Origin: Lichenostomus cassidix
Lineage: Eukaryota; Chordata; Aves; Passeriformes; Meliphagidae
NCBI GenBank assembly: GCA_008360975.2
Contig: CM039202.1
Location: 1,489,345-1,553,344, forward strand
Reading direction: 5' to 3'
Length of the DNA: 64,000 bases
Shown here: one piece after another, positions 33,285 through 43,200 of the stretch
Numbering within the stretch: position 1 is the stretch's first letter
How the letters are laid out: every line of letters starts with the position of its first letter
Made by a program: the position numbers and the translations under genes
Notes under the pieces: generated by a model
The model's database searches: none
Seen by the model: the letters and a program-made list of their open reading frames with translations, nothing else
Told to the model about the DNA's origin: nothing

Positions 33285-36200
33285 ATGCTGCGCCGCCGCG
33301 GAGCCTTCACGGTGCAGCCGCTCGGCGGTGACCTCGGTGAGTCGGTGGTCCCTGGATTGCGGGATACCCCGGGGTGTCCAACCCGCGTGGCTCATGCTGG
33401 GGGGATCCTCAGGGATCTCTGTTTTGAGGTGTCTGTGCTTGCAAGGAACCTGGGGGTTCCCCGGAACCCCCAATTTGTGCTAAAGAGGGTCTCTGGACCG
33501 CTGGTTTCCATCCCACTCGGTGCTGGGAGGGGCTCAGGCTACCGGCTGTGCTGGGAATTCAGGTTTTCCCTCCCTGAATTTTTGGGCTGACGGGCCCTTG
33601 CCTGCCCCCAGAGCCCGCTGGGTGCCCACTCAAGGCTTGGGGGTCCCCAAAACCCTGGGCCCGTGTGTGCCCCAGCTGTGCCGGGACCCCCTCCAGCAGC
33701 AACATCTGGGAGGTTCCGTGGGGCTGAGCTGGAGCTGCCAAGGCGGGGGGACACCCAGGAGGAGGTGATGGGGACACCCCACGCCCCTTCCGGCCCTCCC
33801 TGTGCCCCCCAGCCCGGTGGGGCTCCGGTGACACCCCCGTGGTGGCGGGGGGAGCAGCTCCTCGACACGCGGGGTCCTGCAGCCTGTGGAATTGCGGCGT
33901 GTGGGAACCGGGATGCCTGCAGCAGCCGCGGTGGAGGGGCTGCCCCCCGGAATTCCTGGGATTCAATCCTGCTGGGGCGGCCGGGCTGCTCCCCGGCATA
34001 GCTGGGATTCAGTGCCACTGAACGGCCGGATTGTCCCAGGGCTGGCTGCGACTTCCCGGCTCCCCTCGGCCTCTCCAGCCCCTGAGGGATGCACGGTGAG
34101 TGGCGCGGCCGCGGCAGGGGCAGGAATTTGGGAGCCCTGGGACCCCAGACCGGTGAATTCAGCCCACGCCGGAGCCCTGAGTGAGTTTTCTGGAATCCGG
34201 TGGGATGCACCCTGCACCTGGCTGCCTGCCGGCGCCCAAACCTCCCTCTCGCCTTCCCAGCTGGGGTGGGAAGGGAGTCCTTAACCACTGGCCCAGCCAG
34301 TACCGCCGATCCCAAACCCTGCGAGGAACCAGTTGGGAACCAGTCCTGTAATGAGGTGCCTCTGGATACAGGGCCCGTCGCCGGCTGGGGTGGCTATAAA
34401 AGGGAGCGCCGGGACGCCAGCCCGGCACTCGGCTGCGGCTCTCGGCGATGTGGGGTGGCTCCCGCGCCGTCTGGAAGAGGAGGTTCAGCTGCTGTGAGTG
34501 TGTTTGGGGGGGCTCGGCCCCCCGGGTGGGGTTTTGTGGGGGTGGGAAGCCCTCAGCAGGAGCCAAAGCTCCTCTCCCACCTCACTGAGCCCTTCGCCGT
34601 GGCCTGGCTGGGAAGGGAGGCGAGTGCCGGGGCAAGGAATGCCAAAAAACCCCCCAGGGATGAGCCGCAATCCCACCCTGAGCTGCGGGGTGGTGGTGGG
34701 CACAGCCAGGCTGGTGATGTCCCCATCCTGTGGGGACAAATGAGAGGAGCTTGTGGTCCCCGGGGCCAGGCCGTGTTGGGGATCCCGTGGCCACGCTGCG
34801 TCCTGGGCTGCCGGCTGGAGTGGGGTAAGGGACAATCCTGGGACAATCCTGGGACAATCCTGGCTCACACAGCCCCGGCCAGGTCAGGGTGAGGGCCGTG
34901 GGGGTCCCAGCAGCTCAGCAGCGCGGCTTGGCAGGAGGAGGAGGACGATGGAGGCCGCGGCCGTGATTTTGGGGAGCAGCGACAACACGCTGTGACTGCA
35001 GGAGTGCATCCCACCTGCAGCGACCCTCTGGGGAGGGGTCCCTGGGCAGGGGGGCTGCAACTCCCCTTGACAGCGGGGAGAGCGGCCTTGGGCCCGGCCG
35101 GAGCCGCTGTGAGGGGCTCGGGGGGCTTGGAGGAGCGGTGGGCACCCATTTTTCTGCCCAGGGACCCCCCAGCTGAGACCACCCGTCCTCCTTCCCCCCG
35201 CAGATGGTCCCTGGGATTCGGCCGAGAGCTGCATCGTGCGCACCTCCGCCAGCGTCTACCGCCGGCTGCAGGAGAGCCCGCGGCAGCCCCCGCGGGGCAT
35301 GAACACCCGGGGATCCCCTCCGCCGCCCCCGCAGCCCCCCAGCAGCCCCCCGGCCGGCGGGAGGCTCCTCAAGTCCGAGTCCGAGGATTCCGGCGTGGAG
35401 ATGGCCAGCAACGAGCACTCGCCCTCCACCCCGCTGGGCTCCGAGAGCAGCTTCTCCCTCGACGGCTTCCCGGCGGAGAAGCCCCCCGGAGAGGAGCCCC
35501 CCAGGACGGCCCGGAGCCGCTCGGCCAGCAGGAGGCTGCTGCAGGCAGCGCAGCGGAGCAGGAGGCAGCGCTGCCCGCGACAGCTCAGCCGGCGCAGCGC
35601 CAGCGCCGCCGACCTGGCGGAGCCACCGCGGGACCCCGAGGAGCCCGAGGGGGCGGCGGCGACTGCGGCTGGGGGGGCTCGGCCGCCAGGCAGCCCTGGA
35701 GACCCCCGGGCTGTGCCCGAGGCGGCGGTGTCGGGGCAGGGGCTGCGCTACCTGGAGCACGTGTGCCAAATGCTGGAGCGCCTGGCGCGGCTGCAGCAGG
35801 ACAACCGCGCCCTCCGGCAGCAGGCGGCCGGAGCTCGGTGCGCCCGCCCGGGCACCCTGGTGAGGGCCGGGAGGAGACGGGGGGATGCGCGGGGAGGAGG
35901 TGTGGGGGTCCCAGCTGACACCCTGCCTGTCCTCTCCTCGCCCGCAGCCCAGCCGGCAGCCTCCGAGGCACGACTTGGGCACGTGGAGGGGTGAGGGGTT
36001 CCGGCCGCGCTCCTGCTCGGACAGCCAGGCGCCAGGTGAGCGGGGCGGGGTGCGGGAACGGTGAGATCTGGGGCAGGGTAGGCATTGGGGGATGCGGGAA
36101 CGGTGAGATCTGGGTCCCGGAGAACATTGGGGGATGCGGGAACGGCGGGACCCGGGACAGGGTGGGCATTGGGGGATGCGGGAACGGCGGTGCCAGGTGG

Positions 36201-36530
36201 GATGTGGGATGGCAGGACGATGCCCATCACTCCTGACCAGTTTGTCCCCCCATGCAGTGGCCGAGCCCGGGCCGTGCCGGAGGATTTGGGGTCACTCAGT
36301 CAGCTCGCCCAGCCTGCTGGACCCGGCCGAGGGCGGGGCAGGTGCTCCAGCACCGGACAAGGTAGGGCGGGGAGGTGTCGGGGTGTGTCTCGGGGGGTCC
36401 CGGGGGTGTCCCTCGGGTGTCCCCGCTGACCGCAGCTCTCCCGCAGGACGGCCGCTCGCACTGGGGCCGGGTGAAGGTGCTGCTCACCCGCCTGACCCGC
36501 CGCTCCCTGCGGGGTGGCCGCTGCAGGTAG
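33285..36530 (+). CDS. C8orf58: C8orf58 orthologue, uncharacterised coiled-coil-containing protein
   Basis: The molecular function is not established. Proposed exons are 33285-33336, 35204-35859, 35948-36035, 36258-36361 and 36447-36530 (TAG at 36528); phases join to give 327 residues. Matches to human C8orf58 recalled from memory include the start MLRRRGAFTVQPLGG, a CIVRTSASVYRRLQ segment, EDSGVEMAS, the helix LRYLEHVCQMLERLARLQQ and the C-terminal HWGRVKVLLTRLTRRS. The position between PDLIM2 and BIN3 agrees. The large second exon is Pro/Ser-rich, then Arg-rich (SASRRLLQAAQRSRRQR), then predicted helical. The human protein is about 365 residues. No signal peptide or membrane segment is seen. 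A second possible first exon lies at 34448-34493. Confidence 0.88.
34395..34493 (+). promoter_or_regulatory. C8orf58: Candidate alternative TATA promoter and first coding exon of C8orf58
   Basis: TATAAAAG at 34395-34402 is followed 53 bases later by ATG at 34448 and then by a donor TGCT|GTGAGT at 34493. The short reading frame MWGGSRAVWKRRFSC ends in phase 1, exactly what exon 35204 requires, and would replace the first 17 residues. The upstream TATA at consensus strength argues for a regulated transcript; no transcript evidence is available here. Confidence 0.45.
36052..36197. repeat. 42-bp minisatellite in C8orf58 intron
   Basis: GCGGGAACGG recurs at 36052, 36094, 36136 and 36178, exactly 42 bases apart. 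The first two units carry a donor-like CGGTGAGAT only a few bases downstream of the real donor at 36035. Confidence 0.93.
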
Positions 36531-36575
36531 GACCGGGGCGATCCCGCTCCCACCGCCACACCTGCACGGAGGAAC

Positions 36576-37210
36576 TACGTCACACCCCGCCCTATGACGT
36601 CACGCCCACCCGGGGCCGGCCCCCGGCCCGGCGCACCCCCTTCACCTTTATTTTTTTTTCCCCATAATAAAGTCTTTTCACTCATAACGACGCGGCTCTT
36701 AGCGAGGTGCTTGTTGTCGCGCCGTGACGTCACTCCCCTAACCCCGGCGTGACGTCACGCGAGGGCGCGTCACCTCCGCATCACTTCCGAGGGTTCTTCC
36801 GCCCCTTCTGTCCGAGCGGGCTCGGTCCCACGGACGGTCCAAGCGGCTGCCGCCCCTCCCGAGTCCCTTCCCCGGGTCACCGCCGAGCCCCCACCCAGCT
36901 CAGCCCCGGAGGGGTCTCGCTGTCTCGGGGTGGGGATAAAGCTTGTCCTTCCCCCCCCAAACCTCCCCGCTGAGCCCCCCGGACCCCTGGAGCAGCTCCG
37001 CGGGTGGGTTGGGGGCTCCCGGCGGGGCGATGATGCTCCAGGGCGCATGGCGGGTGGGGAGGAAGCAGCGGCTCTTCCTCGGATGGGGATCCCCGGTTTG
37101 GGGGGTGGGTGAGGATGGTGAGGAGGGGGGCGATGCTGTTCCGGCGCTGCTGGAGCCCCTCACGGTGTCGCCAGCTCCCCGCGGGACAGCCCGGTGCCGG
37201 AAGTGAGGAA
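36576..37210 (+). promoter_or_regulatory. CpG-rich orphan promoter with CRE and ETS sites
   Basis: Three perfect TGACGTCA palindromes (36595-36602, 36725-36732, 36750-36757) and a near-match TACGTCA at about 36576 flank the C8orf58 polyadenylation signal. An ACTTCCG ETS site lies at about 36785 and a full CCGGAAGTG at 37197-37205. No TATA box is seen. In human, CCAR2 begins just downstream of C8orf58, so this may be the position of the lost CCAR2 promoter; that is inference. Confidence 0.6.
36666..36671 (+). terminator. C8orf58: C8orf58 polyadenylation signal AATAAA
   Basis: AATAAA lies 136 bases after the stop, preceded by a T run, with T-rich sequence after it. Confidence 0.85.
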
Positions 37211-37211
37211 G

Positions 37212-37939
37212 ATGCAGCCCCGAGCCCCGGCCAGGCGCTCTGCCATCAGGTATCCCGTTATCCCTCCCTTTCCCCTCCTTTCCTGCTGATTTCCTACCGT
37301 CACTTGGGGTTTTTTCCTTCCTGCAGCGTCTCCCGAGCCCTCCCGGCATCGCTCCCAGCCGGATACCCCGCGGGCATCCCCGGAGCTGCAGCCTCCCGCA
37401 TCCCTCCGCCGCTTCCCGGGAAACGTGAGTGCTCATCCTGCGGTTCCATCCTCACGGCAGGGGCTGGAGCCGGGTGTTGGGAGGGCAGGGGGTCCCTGGC
37501 AGTTCCCCCGGGGGGGTCGGCTGGGTCACAGCCTCACCAGGGGGTGCTGAAGGCTTTTTGGAGGTGGTTTGGGGGGATCTTATCCTTGTCCCCTCCTTTC
37601 CAGCATCAAAACTGTTCCCGTCACTCCCCCTCTGCTCTCCGGAGCCCCCCGGGGTGAGGACCAATGGGGAGGGGCTTGGGGAGGTGGGGAAAGGACAAGA
37701 TGGGTGTTCCCAGTGCGGGGTGGGGTCTGGGCACCCCCTGCCCTGCTGCCCCTCTGCCACCTCCACCGGGATCTCTTCCTCCTCACCTGGGAAGCTCCGG
37801 CACAATCCCAGGGGATGCTGACCACCAGTCCAGGTGATGCTGAGTCTCCTTTCAGGGCCCAGGTGAGGAGGAGGAGGGTCTGATAGCCTCTCTGCCACCT
37901 TGGCACCCCCGGATCACCCGAGCAAGGGGAAAGTCCTGA
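37212..37939 (+). CDS. Candidate unrecognised spliced ORF, 89 residues
   Basis: Splice-compatible segments 37212-37249, 37327-37424, 37604-37653 and 37856-37939 (TGA) join in phase into one 89-codon frame starting MQPRAPARR. Acceptors CTTCCTGCAG and CTCCTTTCCAG are strong, and donors AAAC|GTGAGT and CGGG|GTGAGG are good; the first donor, CAG|GTATCC, is weaker. The ATG lies seven bases after an ETS site and downstream of the CRE cluster. The product would be Pro/Ala/Arg-rich with an EEEE patch; I recognise no family. It could equally be a non-coding transcript or chance. It does not resemble CCAR2 as I recall it. Confidence 0.3.
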
Positions 37940-39660
37940 ACACCTGACAAGGAAAAGCAAGGTGTGGACCCAGGTGTGTGCTGCTGTTGGCAGGCATGGA
38001 CAGGGTTAATTCATCCCACTGGTGAGGAAAACCTTTGGGATGGGTGGTGCTGGACTGGCATGTGCTGAAGCTGTCCCTGTCCCCTCAGGTCTTGTCCCCA
38101 AGGGGTTTGGTGACTCTGGGGAGGGAGTGGGACAGTCGGGATTGCTGCAGTGCCACGGGGCTAACCCGGAATTCCTGATGGGGAGCAAAAAGGAGGGAAT
38201 CAGCAGGGAATGATCCCAATCCCGGGATGGCCTCACTGCCTCTCACATGGATCCTCCCGGAGGGCTGAGCACTGGTGAATCTCAGGGCTGCCCTAGACAC
38301 CGAGGCTGAGCACATTCCGCATCGTAGAGTTAATTTTCCCTTCCTGCCAGCTCTCCCTATTAACGCTGGGATCTGGTGGGTGGTGCAAAACCCGGTAATT
38401 ATCCACTTTTTACTACGGAAGATGGAATTCTCCTCCCCAGCCAGTGCGGAGAGTACGCAGAGCGAATCCCTGGGAACGCCTGGGTTAAGTTTCCATGGGT
38501 GAGATCCCTTTCCCGAGCACAGGGAGGGCAGGAGGAGCTGCTGGCACGGACCAGGAGCTGGGACTTGTGGATACTCAGGTGGGATGCTGGGGATGAGGTG
38601 GCTGAGGAGGTCTGGCTGTGCCATGCAGGGTGACAGTGACGCAGACAAAGCCACCAGGTGGGTTCAGGTGAGCCCAGGTGGGGTTGAATCTGGTGAGGAA
38701 TCAACACCTCCAGGCCACAGAGGAGCTGCCACGGACCTTTGCCCACTTTGGAGCCATCCTGACGTCTGCAGGACTCTGATCCCGTGGGACAGTGTGTCCC
38801 TCGCTTGGGCACACGGGCTCCGTGCGTGGCAGTTAAATATATATATAAATATCTATATTCTATATATTTAGCATCCCTGCTCTTGGTAACCGTGGCAACT
38901 GGGTTTATTTTGCTTAAACCTGGCCTGGCATGTGATGTGGTTGGGAAGGAACAGCCGAGGGGAGAGGGAGGGATGAAGTTCTCCGTGCTGGGATGTGGGG
39001 AGGAGCCTTGGCACGGGATGTGGCACGGGATGCTCTCGTGGGGGGGGAACCTCGCTGTGTCCCTGCAATTCCTCACTGGGGACAGCCACCAGCATTCCCA
39101 GGGCTCTGTCCCATTTTGTTAGAGGGAACAGGGGTTTGGTTTTAGGGCGTCCATCTCCCTGTTTTCTGCTGGGCTTCCCAGCACACCCCTGACTGCTGTT
39201 CCCTGTCTCCCGCAGGGTCCTGTTTGCCAAATCCAGGTCCTGCTGGGAAGAGGTGGTGATGTTTTCCTGACCCCTGGGGCTGTGTGCCCTCACCTGGACC
39301 AGCAGGATCCTCCAAGGCAGAGGAGGGACCCTCGTCAGCTCCACCAGAACCCCACCAGGGTGGGATTCCCACCCCTTTTCCCACCCAGGACACAGCAGGC
39401 AGCCTCTCCTTATGCTTACAGACACCAGCTCAGCCCTAAATTCCCTATATTTTACTGGAAAACTCAATTCCTCGTGCTTTGACGCCGTTTCCTTCCCGCG
39501 CCTCCACGGGGGGGATGTTCATCCCAATTTTTTAATTCCAGGTGACACCCCAAGCACCCCCCGGGTCCCCCTGCAGTGGCGGCCAGGCGGCGGCAGAGGG
39601 CGACAGCGGCCCGGCGGTGACAGCGACAGCGACACGGCCCCGGCGGTGGCACCGACACGG
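37940..39660. other. Intergenic region between C8orf58 and BIN3
   Basis: No exon of a known gene was recognised. An AT-only patch (38836-38872, TATATATAAATATC-like) is partly self-complementary. No CR1 fragment was noted. CCAR2, expected here from human synteny, is not seen. Confidence 0.6.
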
Positions 39661-39687
39661 CCCTGGCCGCGCTGCGCTGCCAAAAAC

Positions 39688-39693
39688 TTTATT
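39688..39693 (-). terminator. BIN3: BIN3 polyadenylation signal (AATAAA on minus strand)
   Basis: TTTATT on the plus strand reads AATAAA on the minus strand, about 600 bases after the BIN3 stop codon. It implies a 3' UTR of roughly 0.6 kb ending near 39670. Confidence 0.8.
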
Positions 39694-40294
39694 GGGGACA
39701 AGTGACGGAGCCCCCGAGCCCCCTCCCCGCACACCGAGGAGGGGCTGCAGCCCCCCAGTTTTCCATAGGTTTGCTCCCGGCTGGGTTGTGTCCCTTAGGG
39801 ATCGCCCTGCCTGTCCCTGCTGTGGGGTTTGGGGTCCCCTGTCCCCTTCCCTGGACACCCCTGGCTCTGGAGCAGAGGCTCTTTGTACCATTGCTGGGAA
39901 AAGAGGGATGGATGCTCATCCTGGGAAGCATCACCCTCTCGCCATGCTTTAAAAAGTGGGATTTGAGTGATTTTGCCCTGCCCTGAGGGCCACTGGGTTC
40001 CTAAGGCACGAAATGAGGGATAGGAGTTGGGGGCCTCACCCTCTGGGGTGCCAAGGGGGCTGGAACTTGGGAAAATCCCATTCCCCCTCTTCATCCATGG
40101 CTCCTTTCCCTGCTCCTCCACACCCTCAAATTTAAGGCAAAACACTTGCGGAGTGACAAAGACAACCCCGACCCTGTCAGGAGTGCAGAGCCGTGGGGTG
40201 ACAGGAGCAGCTCCAGCCCCCCAAAACCACCCCCGGGATGGGATCTGGGGTGAAGGGGGAGGATCCCCATCCCCTCCCCATCCCCACCCTCGCC

Positions 40295-43200
40295 TCAGTC
40301 ATCAGCCACGATGGACAGAGCCCGCAGCTCGCTGAGCTTGGCGTCGTTCTCCCTCTCGCGCTGCTCGTCGCTCAGCCCCGGCCGGTCGATCTGCGCCGTC
40401 AGGTCCCCAAAAATCTTGTGCATCTCCGTGTAGTAGACAACCTGTTGGAGAAAGGGGGATTGGGGAGGGGAACCGGGGGGGGGTCTCCTCCCCGCCCACC
40501 CCCCCCGCGGTGCCCTCGGCAGCCCCTCGCCGCGGCGGCGGTGTCTAAAATAGCTCCCTCCCATGTGGCGATGCCACCCCCTTGGATTATTACAACTCAA
40601 CACATTTTAATAACACGCTGCCCTTCTCCGCTCGCTTCCCATCTGGGAGCCGCGCGTGCGGGGCTGCCACCGGCACCGCCACCCTCCTGCCTCGGCCCCG
40701 CGCGTGTGTTTTGTCACCGGTGCCACCGGCACGAGCCGCCCGCCCACGCTGCCCGGTGGGCACGGTGGGCAGGGCGAGGGGCTCGGTGGGCTCGGGAAAG
40801 GGCGAGCCCGGCAGCGCCGTGCCCCGTGCGAAGCACGGGGAGGGAGGAGGAGGAGGGGTGTGTTAATAACGTGCTAATTAGCACCGCCAATTATCTCCGG
40901 CAGCGAGCAGCGCTTGCCGGCGCGGGAGCCCGTGGGTCAGCGCAGGCAGATGGCAGCGGGGTGGCTGCTCGGGCGCGGGCTCCGGAGAGGGGAGGGGGGC
41001 TGCCAGCCCTGCCTGCGGGACCCCCGCGGCTGTGGGACACCCTGGCGGTGTCGCGGGACCCCTGGCGCTGCGGGAGCCTCGGTGCTGCAGGACCCCCAGC
41101 CCTGCCCGCAGGAACCCCAGTGCTAGGGGATGTCTGGCCGTGACTGAGGGACCCCCGTGCCGCCTGGGGGATCCCTGGGTACCACGGGACCCCTGGCACT
41201 GCAGGGCTGTCAGCCCTGTGGGACCCCCAGCCCTGCCGGGGGCACTCCTGGCGCTGCAGGACCCCCAGTGCTGCCTGTGAGACCCCAGGAATTGGAGAAC
41301 CTCTGGGTACCGCAGAACCCGTCACTGTAGGACCCCCAGGTGCCACAGGACCCCCAGCCCTGCCTGTGGGACCCTTGGCACTGCAGGACCCCCAGTCCTG
41401 TGGCAGATGTGGGATCCTGCCCCGGACATCCCCCCACCTCCACGGGTGCCCCCCAGGGTGGGCAATGCCAGCGTTGCCCCCGTTTGCCAGAGGAGCCCCA
41501 GCATCTCCAGCAGCACCAGTGCGGAGACACATCGTCTCCATGGAGACCAGCTCCCCTAATCCTGCTCAAAACCACGCCGATTTTGGGCAGGCCCGAGGGG
41601 GGATTTTGGGGCTCCACATCCCAGCACCGGCTGCCTGACCCCCCCTTGGCAGGGCTGGCCATGCCGGGGGTCCGGGGGCTGCTCCGTGGCCAGGGCTCCC
41701 CACGCAGCAGCGCCGGGTGAGTCACAGCGATGCTCATTTACACAGTGACTAACGAGCCCCACACGGGGCTGAGCTGGCAGAGCCCCCCAAAATCCTGCAC
41801 CCCCCCAAAATCCTGCACCCCCCCAAAGCACAGCCCCACAGCTGGGCCACCCCAAATGTCCTCCCAACCCCTTTGCAAGCCAGAGATGCCAAAAACGCCC
41901 GAAATCCCTTGGCAGTGCCACAGGTGAGCAGGGATCCGGGGGGAAGTGCCCTGGAGCAGCCCCCCGGTGTCCCTTGTCCCCAGGCTGGAGCCAGCTGGGC
42001 TCCACTGGGTCACTCACGGCCAAGTGGCACTGCCAATTCCAGCATGGAAAAAGCAACTGTGTTGGAATGAATCTTGCTGGGGTGGCAGGGCTGGAGGCAG
42101 ATGCTGCCCCTAGGATTGTCCCCAGGATTTGGGGACAACTGTCCCTCAGGATTGTCCTCCAGGATTGCTCTCAGGATTGTCCCCCAGGATTGGCTCCAGG
42201 ACTGCCCCTCAGGATTGTCCCCAACCATTTCCCCTCGATCAGGATTGCCCTCTAGGCTTCTCCCCAGGATTGTCCCCTGGATGGAATGGGTAGAACAGAG
42301 TGAATTCTTTGGTGCTGCTCCCCCTCCACCCACATCCCGCAGCCATTGATCCCTTCCCGAGGGACACCCCGTGTCCCCAGGGCCTGATGGTGTCCTTGGG
42401 GATGCTCCTCTCCCCCAGCAGGCCCCAGCAGTGCAGAACCAGTTTGTGCCTCACCAGCCGAGCCTCCTGAGCTTCATCAACAAAATCCCACCAGCTTGGA
42501 TCCCCCCGTGATTTCTCCTGTTGAAACAGGAGTGAAAACCCTCCCTGCCTCCACATCCCGGGGAGGGGATGCATCCCACACTGGTGACAGTGACAGTGGT
42601 GGCCCCACAGACAGCTCACCCTGCCCTACCTGCTCCACCAGCCCAGTACTTTTCCAGCTATGGATACCATATGCTCCGTCCCCATCCCATCAAATCCCAT
42701 CTCCCAGCTCGCCTTTGAGCCCGAGCCAACGGCCCCAGTCCACCTGTCTTGAACTAATTCTGTTTGGGGACACGGTGTTCCGCGCATTTTCTATAGATCT
42801 CGGCCACAATGGCCCAGCTGGGCAGCACTCAGTGTTTGGGGCAGCCCTGCCCAAAACAAACCCGGGGGTTCTGCCAGGGCTTGGCTCCCCCAGCCCACAG
42901 CACCCTCCCTGCCTGCCAGCCCCATCCTTCCCCCCATTTCACTCAAACCCAAAGGAATCTCCCGTTTTCTAGCTGGAAAATAAAGCCCAAAGCGGGAAGG
43001 AAGTGCTGTTCACGCCTGACACCAGCGACAGCTCCAAAATCCCCCCCTTTCATCTCCATGTGGCCACTTCAAAGCCCCCAGCCAGGGAAATATTTGCCTC
43101 CCTTGGCTTGGCCCGGGCCCGTGGGTGGAGAGAAGAATTTGGTGTTGAATGTTACAGCCCTGCGAGCTTGGGACATGTCCTGGCGTCAGGAGACACCCGG

